A stretch of 64,000 nt of DNA from an uncultured Dokdonia sp. (GCF_947492535.1 NZ_CANLNH010000004.1:186001-250000); one strand, 5' to 3'; shown: positions 25,384-33,412, counted from the stretch's first letter. Numbers and translations: made by a program. The notes: generated from the sequence alone by a model not told the origin.

Positions 25384-25713
25384 ATGAACAATTCAGTAGT
25401 AGGAACATTAGCAGGAATCGCAATAGGAACAATAGTAGGAATGTTGATAGCTCCTGATAAAGGATCTAACACACGTAAGAAAATTGCGGAAAAAAGTAAG
25501 GAAACTTCAGATAATCTTAAAGATGAGATAAACGCATTACTAGAGAAAGTATCTCAGAAATACGATGTTGTAAAACAAGCGGGAAGTGAAATCGCACAAA
25601 CAACAAAACAAGCGGGAAGTGAAATCGCTCAAACCACTAAGAAAGCTGGAAATGAAATTTCAAATACTACAAAGAGAGAGTTATCTAAAATGAATGGACA
25701 AGTAGTATCATAA
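25384..25713 (+). CDS. YtxH-domain protein
   Basis: A 109-aa protein with an N-terminal hydrophobic Gly-rich helix (VVGTLAGIAIGTIVGMLIAP, about residues 5-24) followed by KGSNTRKKI, the YtxH signature. The C-terminal half has three tandem 11-residue repeats of the type KQAGSEIAQTT. These are amphipathic and LEA-like, and the 33-nt units are nearly identical in DNA for the first two. YtxH proteins are general stress proteins in Firmicutes. The same operon continues downstream. Confidence 0.85.
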   Translation: MNNSVVGTLAGIAIGTIVGMLIAPDKGSNTRKKIAEKSKETSDNLKDEINALLEKVSQKYDVVKQAGSEIAQTTKQAGSEIAQTTKKAGNEISNTTKRELSKMNGQVVS

Positions 25714-25740
25714 TATAAAGCACAAAATATATTTTAAACA

Positions 25741-26154
25741 ATGAGCGGTACAGTAGATCATATTGAAAATCTTTATAACAAAGCAAAACAATATACTGAG
25801 ACAAGTATAGAACTATATAAGTTAAGCGCAATCGATACTTCGGCAGATGTAGTATCATCATTAGCAAGCAGAGCTATATTGATCTTAGTCATCTCTACCT
25901 GTATTATTTTCTTAAATCTAGGATTGGCACTATATCTCGGTAATCTTCTCGGAGATTATTTTAAAGGATTTCTAATAGTAGCGCTCTTCTATTTATTGTT
26001 AGCAATCATTATATACTTTTTTAATAAAACACTTATTAGAAAGCCTATAACAAATCTGATGATAACAAAATTAATGAAGCCTAGATTAAAGGAAAAAGAA
26101 ATAGAAGAAGTAATAGCAAATTCTAACAATAGGAATAATGGGACGATACACTAG
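25741..26154 (+). CDS. Phage holin-X-like (DUF1469) membrane protein
   Basis: A 137-aa protein with a soluble helical N-terminus (about 40 residues), two long hydrophobic helices (about 43-72 and 78-100) and a basic C-terminus, the layout of the holin superfamily III/DUF1469 proteins. These are usually chromosomal stress proteins and no phage gene is nearby. Its stop overlaps the start of the next gene (17 bp). Confidence 0.75.
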   Translation: MSGTVDHIENLYNKAKQYTETSIELYKLSAIDTSADVVSSLASRAILILVISTCIIFLNLGLALYLGNLLGDYFKGFLIVALFYLLLAIIIYFFNKTLIRKPITNLMITKLMKPRLKEKEIEEVIANSNNRNNGTIH

Positions 26155-26467
26155 TAAAGAGATAGAACTCAGACAGACAATAATGCTACTCCGAAAAGAA
26201 AGAAATCAAATTTCTGGAGAATTAAGGGAGCAAGCTTACGCTATGGGTAATTATTTAAAGCCTTCTAATATTCTAACAAGAACATTACAAGATTTTAACA
26301 AAGAGCCCGAGTTTAAAAGCTCAGTAATAGCATCTGTGTCTGGTATCATTGGTGGGTACGTGTCTCGTAAATTACTGTTTGGAAAGTCCAACTCCGTACT
26401 CAAAAAGGTGTTAGGAATAGGATTGCAACTTGCGACGACAAAATTAATCGCTCAAAAAGTAAAATAA
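26138..26467 (+). CDS. Conserved hypothetical protein of the stress operon
   Basis: A 109-aa, basic, mostly helical protein with one weakly hydrophobic stretch (VIASVSGIIGGYVSRKLLFG, about 62-81). It overlaps the holin-X-like gene by 17 bp, so the two are translationally coupled. In related genomes a protein of this kind commonly follows YtxH and holin-X genes, which is recollection. I cannot assign a function. Confidence 0.7.
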   Translation: MGRYTSKEIELRQTIMLLRKERNQISGELREQAYAMGNYLKPSNILTRTLQDFNKEPEFKSSVIASVSGIIGGYVSRKLLFGKSNSVLKKVLGIGLQLATTKLIAQKVK

Positions 26468-26516
26468 ATCAATCATCTGTCAGAAAAATAATAATAATTT
26501 AAAAAAAATACACACT

Positions 26517-26975
26517 ATGAAAATTTCAGAAAACAATAAACAACAAGTAGAAGCTTTACAAGAATTATTACAAAAAACGTATGATGCAGAAGCAGGATAT
26601 AAACAAGTAATGACTAAAGCAGAAAAAGAACCTCTTAAAAATTGGTTACAAGAAAAGGCAGTACGCAGATCACAATTTGCAAATGAGTTAGATGCGCACA
26701 TTAGAGAATTTAATGCAGAACCAGTAGCTAAAGGTACAACCTTAGGTAGTGCACATAGAACTTGGATCGATGTAAAATCAGCACTGAGCTTCAATACAGA
26801 TGAAGCAATATTGGAAGAATGTGTGCGAGGTGAGGAAGCAACAATTAGTGAGTATAACGAACAAATTTCGAATACAAACTTTGCTCCAGAAGTAAGAAGC
26901 TTGTTGGAAAATCAAAAACAGATGATAACTTCAGATCTAAGAACTGTAAAATCTTTAGAAGAGGTAGTATCGTAA
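26517..26975 (+). CDS. PA2169-type four-helix-bundle (DUF2383) protein
   Basis: A 152-aa ferritin-like four-helix bundle (QVEALQELLQKTYDAEAGYK, then a WLQEKAVRRSQFANEL helix, W-x-D-V-K and a C-terminal helix with EEATISEYNE). Glu and His residues are spaced as in ferritin-like proteins, but whether it binds metal is unknown. It is the last gene of the tight run begun at 24615. It is cytoplasmic, with no signal peptide. Confidence 0.85.
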   Translation: MKISENNKQQVEALQELLQKTYDAEAGYKQVMTKAEKEPLKNWLQEKAVRRSQFANELDAHIREFNAEPVAKGTTLGSAHRTWIDVKSALSFNTDEAILEECVRGEEATISEYNEQISNTNFAPEVRSLLENQKQMITSDLRTVKSLEEVVS

Positions 26976-27024
26976 TTAGATAAAATGATTTTACATGCTT
27001 TAGTCAAAGCAGTATAATACACAA

Positions 27025-27128
27025 AAAAACTCTTGGTTTTATAATTGACTTCTAATTTTAGAAGCGTACCTATACTTCATACCCCCTTATAGAAGTATAT
27101 ATAAACCAAGTATAAACCAAGAGTTTTT
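27025..27128 (+). promoter_or_regulatory. Large inverted repeat with tandem alternative arm (attenuator-like)
   Basis: The left arm AAAAACTCTTGGTTTTATA (27025-27043) pairs with the right arm TATAAACCAAGAGTTTTT (27111-27128). The 11-bp word TATAAACCAAG occurs twice in tandem (27100-27110, 27111-27121), so two partners compete for the left arm. Inner hairpins (CTTCTAA/TTAGAAG and ACTTC/GAAGT) fill the loop. The right arm ends in T5. It is a terminator or a switchable leader before the lipoprotein gene at 27157. Confidence 0.55.
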
Positions 27129-27156
27129 AACAACCACCCGACTAAATACGACAACT

Positions 27157-27390
27157 ATGAAAAAATACATATATATAGCATCTTTAATCTTCTTGATAGG
27201 TTTTATAACTACGTCTTGTAGGGAAAAAACACCAGAAGAAAAAATCATTGAACAAATGGAAAACCAAGGAGCTGAAATCAAGGTGAAAGATGATGGAGAA
27301 AAGATAAAAATGGAAACAGAAGACACCAAAGTGAAAATAAAAAAAGACGATGGTGAAACCGACATAAAAATAAAACAAGAAGAAAAATAA
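27157..27390 (+). CDS. Small charged lipoprotein
   Basis: A 77-aa lipoprotein (lipobox ITTSC, Cys21). The mature part is almost entirely Lys, Glu, Asp and short hydrophobics, with alternating IKVKDDGEKIKMETEDTKVK-like beta-strand spacing. It shares the post-lipobox CREKT start with the 51-aa lipoprotein at 30748. It is preceded by the inverted-repeat structure and followed after 17 bp by a flavoprotein gene. Function unknown. Confidence 0.75.
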   Translation: MKKYIYIASLIFLIGFITTSCREKTPEEKIIEQMENQGAEIKVKDDGEKIKMETEDTKVKIKKDDGETDIKIKQEEK

Positions 27391-27407
27391 TATCCACATA
27401 AATTGTT

Positions 27408-28115
27408 ATGAAACTAGATTTTTCAAATCTGAAAACACTTTTTATTAACTGCACGCTTAAAGATTCATCAAAAAATTCCCACACGGAAGGATTAATGACG
27501 CTATCGATGAATATCATGCGTGCAGAAAAAGTGAGTGTAGAATACATAAGACTAGTAGACTATACTATTCCTTTTGGATTACAACCAGATATGACAGAAG
27601 ATGGAGCGGAAAAAGACGATTGGCCTCTGATTTTTAAGAAAATAAATGATGCAGATATTTTAGTAGTAGGAACACCTATCTGGCTTGGAGAAAAATCTTC
27701 TGTTGCCACATTACTTATCGAACGCCTCTATGGAATGAGTGCAAAAACCAATGATAAGGGGCAGTATATATATTACGGGAAAACAGGCGGATGTATTATT
27801 ACTGGAAATGAAGATGGGATCAAACATGTCGCAATGAGTACACTATATGCATTACAACATTTAGGTTATACAATTCCACCTCAAGCAGATGCAGGTTGGA
27901 TAGGAGAAGCAGGACCAGGGCCTAGCTATCTTGACGAAGAGTCTGGCGCAAAAAACAATGAATTTACCAATAGGAACACCACATTTATGACCTACAATCT
28001 TCTTCATACAGCTAGTATGTTAAAAGACAAGGGTGGATTCCCCGCATATGGAAATTCTAGAAAAGAATGGGGTGATGGAACTCGTTGGAATTTTGAAAAT
28101 CCAGAGTATAGATAA
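27408..28115 (+). CDS. Flavodoxin-like NAD(P)H-dependent FMN reductase family protein
   Basis: A 235-aa cytosolic protein with a flavodoxin-like fold. FINCTLKDSSKNSHTEGL (about 13-30) is the phosphate-binding loop, VVGTPIWLGEKSS (about 86-98) binds the flavin ring, and a GKTGGCIITGNEDG strand follows. It probably reduces FMN-linked substrates or quinones with NAD(P)H under oxidative stress. It is 29 bp upstream of the MscS gene. Confidence 0.85.
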   Translation: MKLDFSNLKTLFINCTLKDSSKNSHTEGLMTLSMNIMRAEKVSVEYIRLVDYTIPFGLQPDMTEDGAEKDDWPLIFKKINDADILVVGTPIWLGEKSSVATLLIERLYGMSAKTNDKGQYIYYGKTGGCIITGNEDGIKHVAMSTLYALQHLGYTIPPQADAGWIGEAGPGPSYLDEESGAKNNEFTNRNTTFMTYNLLHTASMLKDKGGFPAYGNSRKEWGDGTRWNFENPEYR

Positions 28116-28144
28116 TAGTCATCTAAACAAGTAAAAAAATAAAA

Positions 28145-29068
28145 ATGACAATAGAAACCATGGAAGTAAGTTTTGAAGATGCAGTAGATAAAATAATCAC
28201 CAAGTTAGAATCTTGGTTTGATTTGATAGTACTTAATATTCCAAATATTATCATAGCGATAGTAGTATTTACACTTGTGATTATAATCTCAAGATATACT
28301 AATAAGCTCATGAAGAAAATATTAACTAAAACTTCATTGCAGCTCTCCATGAGAAGAGTAATCGCTAGATTTTCTTCAATTGTCATTATTGCCTTAGGAC
28401 TTTTTCTGGTGTTAGGAATTCTTAATCTAGGAAAAACATTAAATACTATTTTGGCAGGAGCAGGAGTTTTAGGACTTGCTGTAGGTTTAGCGCTACAAAG
28501 TGCTTTGGCAAATACATATTCAGGTATTGTACTCTCTTACATAAAAAATATTAAGAACGGAGATTGGATAGAAACAAATGATTTTGAAGGAGAAGTTATT
28601 GATATAGATTTTAGAGCTACAACATTAAGGCAAAAAGATAACAACCTAGTATATATTCCTAATAAATTAGTCGTAGAAAATCCAGTTAAAAATTATTCTT
28701 CCACGCCACAATCAAGAGTGATTCTGGAATGTGGAGTCGCCTATGGATCAGATTTGAAAGAGGTGAGATCACTCACAGTGCAGACAATAATAGATAATTT
28801 TGAAGTGCCTAAAACAGAGGAAGATGTTCTGTTTTTATATAGAGGATTTGGAGATAGTTCTATCAATTACGAAATAAGATTTTGGATAGACTCTTCTTCT
28901 GCATTGGAAGTTGCAAAAGCAAAAAGTGAAGCAATGATTTTTATAAAAGAAGCATACGATCATGCTAATATAGAAATCCCATTCCCAATACGAACACTAG
29001 ACTTAGGAAACCAATTAGACAAATTTATGCCAATTTCAAAGGAGAAAGAAGACTTACAAGAAGCATAA
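28145..29068 (+). CDS. MscS-family small-conductance mechanosensitive channel
   Basis: A 307-aa inner-membrane channel that releases solutes on hypo-osmotic shock. It has three transmembrane helices: about 30-50, 72-92, and the pore helix with the Gly/Ala-rich ILAGAGVLGLAVGLALQSAL (about 103-122). The cytoplasmic beta domain (GDWIETNDFEGEVIDIDFRA) and the C-terminal alpha/beta domain follow. The length is near the 286-aa E. coli MscS. It fits the osmotic and oxidative theme of the region. Confidence 0.92.
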   Translation: MTIETMEVSFEDAVDKIITKLESWFDLIVLNIPNIIIAIVVFTLVIIISRYTNKLMKKILTKTSLQLSMRRVIARFSSIVIIALGLFLVLGILNLGKTLNTILAGAGVLGLAVGLALQSALANTYSGIVLSYIKNIKNGDWIETNDFEGEVIDIDFRATTLRQKDNNLVYIPNKLVVENPVKNYSSTPQSRVILECGVAYGSDLKEVRSLTVQTIIDNFEVPKTEEDVLFLYRGFGDSSINYEIRFWIDSSSALEVAKAKSEAMIFIKEAYDHANIEIPFPIRTLDLGNQLDKFMPISKEKEDLQEA

Positions 29069-29099
29069 ATGAATATTAATAATTAAAAACAGATACGAT

Positions 29100-29609
29100 A
29101 TGAATTACTTAAATATAAATCAAGAGAAAATAAAACCTGTAGTTGACGAACTTAACGTACTACTAGCAGACTATCATATTTATTATCAAAACCTACGAAC
29201 GTTTCATTGGAATATTCTAGGAAAAAATTTCTTTGATCTACATCAAAAATTTGAACATCTATATAACGAAGCCAGAGTAAAAATAGATGAACTCGCAGAG
29301 CGTATTCTTACATTACGTTATCATCCGCTTAGTAAAGGAAGTCAATATTTAGAAATGACCTCTATTAAAGAAGCAGATACTGTCGTAGATGATACGCAGA
29401 TGGTTAAAACAATACTAGGGAATCATAAAGTCTTGCTTATGCAAATGTCTATGATTCTAAAAGTAGCAAATGATGCAGGAGATGAAGGAACTATAGATCT
29501 CATTGGAGCTTATATAAGAGAATTAGAAAAAGAGAGTTGGATGCTTAATGCATGGACTCAGAAGGCAGACGAAGAACTACATATAAGTTACATGCCAGAA
29601 AAGAAATAA
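29100..29609 (+). CDS. Dps-family DNA-binding ferritin-like protein
   Basis: A 169-aa four-helix protein that would form dodecamers, oxidise Fe(II) with peroxide and shield DNA. The intersubunit ferroxidase residues are visible: His in RTFHWNILG, then FFDLHQKFEHLYNEA with Asp and Glu, followed by KIDELAERI. The N-terminus is short, so non-specific DNA binding by a Lys tail is not evident. It is last before a terminator. Confidence 0.93.
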   Translation: MNYLNINQEKIKPVVDELNVLLADYHIYYQNLRTFHWNILGKNFFDLHQKFEHLYNEARVKIDELAERILTLRYHPLSKGSQYLEMTSIKEADTVVDDTQMVKTILGNHKVLLMQMSMILKVANDAGDEGTIDLIGAYIRELEKESWMLNAWTQKADEELHISYMPEKK

Positions 29610-29639
29610 TAGCAGACCATCACTATTTGATGCAGAAAT

Positions 29640-29680
29640 TCCAATATGTTTTCAGAAATGAAATACATGTTGGAGTTTTT
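29640..29680 (+). terminator. Rho-independent terminator after the Dps gene
   Basis: Stem TCCAATATGT (29640-29649) with ACATGTTGGA (29665-29674, one G-T pair), extended by TTTCA/TGAAA inside, GAAA loop, then GTTTTT. Confidence 0.75.
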
Positions 29681-29747
29681 AATTTTAATAAAGTCAGATG
29701 CTAATTACGTATTCTTTGACTATTTAAAGTTCAGTAAAGGTTTATAC

Positions 29748-29761
29748 GCTTTCGCGAAAGC
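29748..29761. repeat. Dispersed palindrome GCTTTCGCGAAAGC, intergenic
   Basis: An exact copy, preceded by TTTATAC, between the Dps terminator and the next small gene. Confidence 0.95.
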
Positions 29762-29807
29762 ATACCCAGAAATATATTCTAATAATAAAACATTAAGTCA
29801 AAATCAT

Positions 29808-29841
29808 GTAACATAATATACGTCTGAATGTGAGATATTTA
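29808..29841 (+). promoter_or_regulatory. Weak stress-island promoter match
   Basis: GTAACAT (29808-29814), 19 bp, GATATTTA (29834-29841). The second box keeps only 5 of 8 positions of CATCTTTG. The ATG of a 47-aa protein follows 46 bp later. Confidence 0.35.
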
Positions 29842-29887
29842 TATTGGAAATCAGCACCGTATGTAGTTGCTGTCTAAAATATATATT

Positions 29888-30031
29888 ATGACTTATTTAA
29901 TCACTTCGACAATCTCATTTCTAGGACCTATTATAGGAAGCACATTTGTTTCACTAGGTATGGGACTGACATTATTTTTTTTTGTTGCTGCTTTCTTTCT
30001 GCTCTTTTCTTCAAAGAGTAATGATCATTAG
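29888..30031 (+). CDS. Small hydrophobic protein, 47 aa
   Basis: A short ORF (ATG 29888, TAG 30029-30031) with two hydrophobic stretches (residues about 4-22 and 24-42) and an SSKSNDH tail. The size and context match the other tiny membrane proteins of this region. No family is recognised. Coding status is supported only by position between a promoter-like element and the next unit. Confidence 0.5.
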   Translation: MTYLITSTISFLGPIIGSTFVSLGMGLTLFFFVAAFFLLFSSKSNDH

Positions 30032-30071
30032 TACTACATCTTTTAATATTAGAATATTAAAAAAGAATTGT

Positions 30072-30105
30072 GTAACTGAAAAGCACACATCGAGCCGCAT
30101 CTTTG
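30072..30105 (+). promoter_or_regulatory. Stress-island promoter of the DUF1328 gene
   Basis: GTAACTG (30072-30078), exactly 19 bp, CATCTTTG (30098-30105). The ATG at 30175 follows 69 bp later. Confidence 0.7.
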
Positions 30106-30174
30106 CGGTGTACAAAAGAGGAGTGAAAATCGCTACTTAAAAAAGAATTACTAACCACTATAAAACTTTACATT

Positions 30175-30336
30175 ATGTTACGTTGGACTATTACATTTAT
30201 TATTATTGCAATTATTGCAGCAGTATTAGGATTTGGAGGGATTGCTGGAGCAGCTTCAGGAATTGCAAAAATATTATTTTTCATATTTATCGTACTCTTT
30301 ATATTCTCTTTAATTAGAGGGGGGATCAGAAAATAA
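30175..30336 (+). CDS. DUF1328 (YtjA-like) small membrane protein, 53 aa
   Basis: A short ORF with two helices: [20 protein letters not shown], then [20 protein letters not shown] and a LIRGG tail, which is the DUF1328 signature. It is widespread in stress clusters with unknown biochemical role. It is monocistronic, with an N19 promoter and a clear terminator. The minus-strand gene at 19932 is a distant relative. Confidence 0.88.
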   Translation: MLRWTITFIIIAIIAAVLGFGGIAGAASGIAKILFFIFIVLFIFSLIRGGIRK

Positions 30337-30347
30337 ATAAAAATATG

Positions 30348-30382
30348 AACCATAGTTTATGTATACAAACTATGGTTTTTTT
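30348..30382 (+). terminator. Rho-independent terminator after the DUF1328 gene
   Basis: An 11-bp perfect stem AACCATAGTTT / AAACTATGGTT (30348-30358, 30367-30377), 8-nt loop, T run to 30382. Confidence 0.88.
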
Positions 30383-30436
30383 GTGTCTTAATGATACATA
30401 CTTGTAGGTGATTATATAAAACTAGGAAAGAATTAT

Positions 30437-30470
30437 ATAATAGTAAATAAGCTAAGAAGATTCAAATTTG
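30437..30470 (+). promoter_or_regulatory. Stress-island promoter of a 44-aa protein gene
   Basis: ATAATAG (30437-30443), exactly 19 bp, CAAATTTG (30463-30470). The ATG at 30512 follows 41 bp later. Confidence 0.5.
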
Positions 30471-30511
30471 TATCAGAATTTAATCAATTGTATAACCATT
30501 TAATTTTTAAA

Positions 30512-30646
30512 ATGATGACCAAGCAGTATGAAAAAGTAGGCAGAGTGTTTCCTGCGACAGTAAACACAGAAAATTTTGAAAACACCATAGGTAAACAAAA
30601 TTTTTATACACTATCAGATGATACGAATTTAGTAGTAAATATATAA
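30512..30646 (+). CDS. Small soluble protein, 44 aa, unknown
   Basis: A short ORF starting MMTKQYEKVGRVFPATVNTE, polar and without a signal or membrane segment. No family is recognised. Support comes from its placement downstream of an N19-type promoter. The start could be either of the two adjacent ATGs (30512 or 30515). Confidence 0.45.
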   Translation: MMTKQYEKVGRVFPATVNTENFENTIGKQNFYTLSDDTNLVVNI

Positions 30647-30663
30647 CACATGATGAAAATTGT

Positions 30664-30697
30664 GTAATACAAAACATACACAATCATCGCATCTTTG
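30664..30697 (+). promoter_or_regulatory. Stress-island promoter of the 30748 operon
   Basis: GTAATAC (30664-30670) within TTGTGTAATAC, exactly 19 bp, CATCTTTG (30690-30697). It is one of the two best copies. The ATG at 30748 follows 50 bp later. Confidence 0.75.
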
Positions 30698-30747
30698 TAC
30701 TGTAAGAAATAAAACAGTAAGACAATAACATTTAAAATAACAAAACC

Positions 30748-30903
30748 ATGAAAAAATCAATTTTTACAGCCATAGCATTAGCATTATTTACAATTTCTAT
30801 TTCAAGTTGTAGAGAAAAAACAACAGCAGAAAAAGTAGGAGATGCAGTAGAAGAAAGTGTAGAGGAAGTAACAGATGAAATAGACGACGCAACAAAAAAA
30901 TAA
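30748..30903 (+). CDS. Small lipoprotein, 51 aa
   Basis: A signal peptide with lipobox SISSC (Cys21), then an acidic mature peptide of about 30 residues (EKVGDAVEESVEEVTDEIDD). The CREKT start of the mature part is shared with the lipoprotein at 27157. It resembles entericidin-like small stress lipoproteins in size only. It is the first gene of a three-gene run to 31912. Confidence 0.75.
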   Translation: MKKSIFTAIALALFTISISSCREKTTAEKVGDAVEESVEEVTDEIDDATKK

Positions 30904-30944
30904 ACCCCTAAAACATTTAAATAATAACTAAAAAAATAAAAATT

Positions 30945-31409
30945 ATGAAAACGATATTAAAAACAATTGCCTGTTCATTATTAATTGCAGGAACCGTAAA
31001 TGCTCAATCAATTACAGACAAAGCAAATATTACAACCATAAAAGAATACGAACTTAATAATGAAGAGATTGTTACTATAAAGACAATTAGTAAAGAGCGT
31101 AGAGATTTAAGTTTTAAAGTAGAAGATGCAGGCAAGTTAAATCAGAGCTTAGTAGATGCGCCTGTATATGTAGAAAAAATAATTATGATAGATCATGATA
31201 ATGATACTAGCTACGATAAAGAAGTTTTGATTACATACCAAAAAGACGTGGAAGATAGTCTAAATTATACTGCTACTCCGGAAGGTGTATATATTACGTC
31301 ATCAGATAGCACACCGCTATTCGTAACTGAAGAAGGTACGTATCAAGTAGATTCGCAGGATGTAGAAGATATTACCATTGTAGTAGAAGATCTTAATAAA
31401 ACTAAATAA
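30945..31409 (+). CDS. Secreted protein of unknown function
   Basis: A 154-aa protein with a Sec signal peptide (cleavage after VNAQ, residue 21). The mature part is acidic and beta-strand-rich, without Cys, and has no family I recognise. It lies 41 bp after the small lipoprotein gene and 32 bp before a beta-barrel gene, so it is probably part of the same envelope-stress operon. Confidence 0.7.
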   Translation: MKTILKTIACSLLIAGTVNAQSITDKANITTIKEYELNNEEIVTIKTISKERRDLSFKVEDAGKLNQSLVDAPVYVEKIIMIDHDNDTSYDKEVLITYQKDVEDSLNYTATPEGVYITSSDSTPLFVTEEGTYQVDSQDVEDITIVVEDLNKTK

Positions 31410-31441
31410 TTAAAAGACCATAATCACAATACATTAGACAT

Positions 31442-31912
31442 ATGAAAACATATATTACAAGCATAGTAGCAATCATAGCTTTCGCATTTTCAGTAAACGC
31501 TCAAGAAATTTCTAAAAATGCAATCGGTTTAAGACTTGGAGATAATGACGGTTTTGGAGGTGAAGTATCTTATCAAAGATACCTTAATGAGAATAATCGT
31601 TTAGAATTTGACTTAGGTTGGAGAGATAGTAACAACGTAGAAGCATTCAAATTAGTAGGATTGTATCAGTGGGTATTCCCATTAGACGGAAATTTTAACT
31701 GGTATGTAGGTGCTGGTGCAGGAATAGGTTCTTTTGATGCAGGAGAGGTAGACGGAACCTTTGGATTAGTAGCAGGTGATGTAGGGATAGAATATAATTT
31801 TGATATACCATTACTATTATCACTAGATTTTCGACCAGAACTAGGATTTAATGAAGATTTTAACGACGATGTTAACTTCGATATTGCACTCGGAATTAGA
31901 TACCAATTTTAG
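31442..31912 (+). CDS. Small outer-membrane beta-barrel protein
   Basis: A 156-aa protein with a signal peptide (cleaved after VNAQ). The mature part alternates amphipathic strands (GGEVSYQRYL, NRLEFDLGWR, FKLVGLYQWV, FNWYVGAGAG, LSLDFRPELGF) and ends in a C-terminal aromatic (RYQF), as outer-membrane barrels do. About eight strands are likely. The ligand is unknown. It is the last gene before a palindrome copy and a terminator. Confidence 0.78.
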   Translation: MKTYITSIVAIIAFAFSVNAQEISKNAIGLRLGDNDGFGGEVSYQRYLNENNRLEFDLGWRDSNNVEAFKLVGLYQWVFPLDGNFNWYVGAGAGIGSFDAGEVDGTFGLVAGDVGIEYNFDIPLLLSLDFRPELGFNEDFNDDVNFDIALGIRYQF

Positions 31913-31934
31913 AAATATATATGCTGTTTTATAC

Positions 31935-31948
31935 GCTTTCGCGAAAGC
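31935..31948. repeat. Dispersed palindrome GCTTTCGCGAAAGC, intergenic
   Basis: An exact copy extended to a 22-bp perfect palindrome (31931-31952), between a stop codon and a separate terminator, which shows the palindrome itself is not needed as the terminator. Confidence 0.95.
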
Positions 31949-31971
31949 GTATAACCCCTAAATCCCCATTG

Positions 31972-32009
31972 AAAGCCTCAGATTACAATATGTGATTTGA
32001 GGCTTTTTT
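31972..32009 (+). terminator. Rho-independent terminator
   Basis: Stem AAAGCCTCA (31972-31980) / TGAGGCTTT (31998-32006) followed by T. It ends the 30748-31912 operon. Confidence 0.85.
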
Positions 32010-32105
32010 CATATGTAAAATATTGATTGAATATGGATAAGTACTTCGTGTGGTAGAACTCTTTATGTGGAAATTCATAATTATATAATACTCCATAAAA
32101 ATTGT

Positions 32106-32139
32106 GTAATACAAAACAACATAAACCTAATCATCTTTG
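32106..32139 (+). promoter_or_regulatory. Stress-island promoter of the lipocalin/OmpA operon
   Basis: GTAATAC (32106-32112) within TTGTGTAATAC, exactly 19 bp, CATCTTTG (32132-32139). The ATG at 32204 follows 64 bp later. Confidence 0.75.
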
Positions 32140-32203
32140 TAACAGCAAAAAAGTAAATGATTTTATTCTAAAATCAACACATAAAACAATTTAAATTATT
32201 CTC

Positions 32204-32686
32204 ATGAAAAACATATGGTTGATAGTTATGTGCACTATGATATTATCTAGTTGCGGAACATCAAAAACAATTAAAGAATCAAAAAAAACACTAAAAGGAA
32301 ATTGGACGTTAAATGATATTACATACAATCGAGATGGAGTTTTTAATGTAACCATTTTTGGAGATACCTCTGCGGAATGTCTGGAAGGTTCTACTTGGCA
32401 ATTTATACCTAATAATAATTTTGGAAACTATGAAATAACAAGTTCAAACTGTCCTGCAGGAAAGCGTTATTTTATCTGGGCTTTGCCGGGATCTGATCAA
32501 ACTGATCCAACATATGATATCATTTTAAAACCTACAGACGAGAAAAAGAATTCGACGATGGATGAAAAAGGGTTTAGACTCTCTATCTCTTACTTGTCTG
32601 AAAATCAACTCCAATTTGAGCAAAAAGTACAACTAGAGGGAAAACCTTTTGTTATACGAATGAATTTTTCTAAAAACTTAAAATAA
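32204..32686 (+). CDS. Lipocalin-like lipoprotein
   Basis: A 160-aa lipoprotein (lipobox LSSC, Cys17) with a lipocalin-like beta-barrel: KGNWTLNDITYN near the mature N-terminus, a central pair of Cys (in AECLEG and SSNCPAG) likely to form a disulfide, and late strands LRLSISYLSENQLQFEQKVQ-like. Lipocalin lipoproteins bind small hydrophobic ligands at the outer membrane and in several bacteria respond to membrane stress. It is 7 bp upstream of the OmpA gene. Confidence 0.78.
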   Translation: MKNIWLIVMCTMILSSCGTSKTIKESKKTLKGNWTLNDITYNRDGVFNVTIFGDTSAECLEGSTWQFIPNNNFGNYEITSSNCPAGKRYFIWALPGSDQTDPTYDIILKPTDEKKNSTMDEKGFRLSISYLSENQLQFEQKVQLEGKPFVIRMNFSKNLK

Positions 32687-32693
32687 AAACAAT

Positions 32694-33392
32694 ATGAAAT
32701 CAATAGTAAGAACAATAGCAATAGTTACAATTTGTGCAGTATTATCTGTAGGATGTGAAGCAACAAGAAATGCAAATAACAAGCAAAAAGGAGCTGTCAT
32801 AGGAGCTACTACAGGGGCCATTTTAGGGGCTGTTATTGGAAACAATGTAGGTGATGGCGAAAACTCAGAATTAGGTGCTGTGATAGGTGGCGTAGTAGGT
32901 GGCGGAGCTGGTATTATTATAGGAAATGAAATGGACAAACAAGCTCAGAAAATAGAAGAAGAAATTCCAGGAGCAACGGTAGAACGTATAGACAATGGCA
33001 TTGTAGTAACATTTGACGAAAACTCTGGAGTTTATTTTGATACGGCTAAATATAATATTAATAACGAATCCGAAGTATTGCTAAGTAAATTAGCAAATGT
33101 GATGAAAGAATATACACAAACAAATATTATTGTAGCTGGACATACAGACAACGTAGGTAGCGAATCTTCTAACTTATTATTATCACAGCGTAGAGCAAAT
33201 GCAGTAACAGGATATTTAACCTCTAACGGAGTCTCTTCAGGACGTTTAACAACGGTTTGGTATGGAGAAACAGCGCCAGCAACTTCAAATGCGACTGCAG
33301 CAGGAAGAGCAGAAAATAGACGTGTAACATTGGCTATTGTGCCTAATGAAACCATGAAAACTAATGCTATGAGAGAGGCAAACTCAAAATAA
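32694..33392 (+). CDS. OmpA-family lipoprotein with glycine zipper
   Basis: A 232-aa protein with a lipobox ending at Cys21, a Gly-zipper segment (about 32-78, GAVIGATTGAILGAVIGNNV and similar) and a C-terminal OmpA domain (about 110-220). The OmpA domain shows GHTDNVGS, NLLLSQRRANAV, WYGE and NRRVTL, the peptidoglycan-binding signature. It probably anchors the outer membrane to the cell wall (YiaD-like layout). It ends with a strong terminator. Confidence 0.92.
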   Translation: MKSIVRTIAIVTICAVLSVGCEATRNANNKQKGAVIGATTGAILGAVIGNNVGDGENSELGAVIGGVVGGGAGIIIGNEMDKQAQKIEEEIPGATVERIDNGIVVTFDENSGVYFDTAKYNINNESEVLLSKLANVMKEYTQTNIIVAGHTDNVGSESSNLLLSQRRANAVTGYLTSNGVSSGRLTTVWYGETAPATSNATAAGRAENRRVTLAIVPNETMKTNAMREANSK

Positions 33393-33412
33393 TTATTTAA
33401 TAATAAAATGCT

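Noticed and set aside
25741-26154. Prophage, because of a holin-like gene
   Set aside because: No capsid, tail, lysin or integrase genes are present. DUF1469 proteins are common chromosomal stress proteins.
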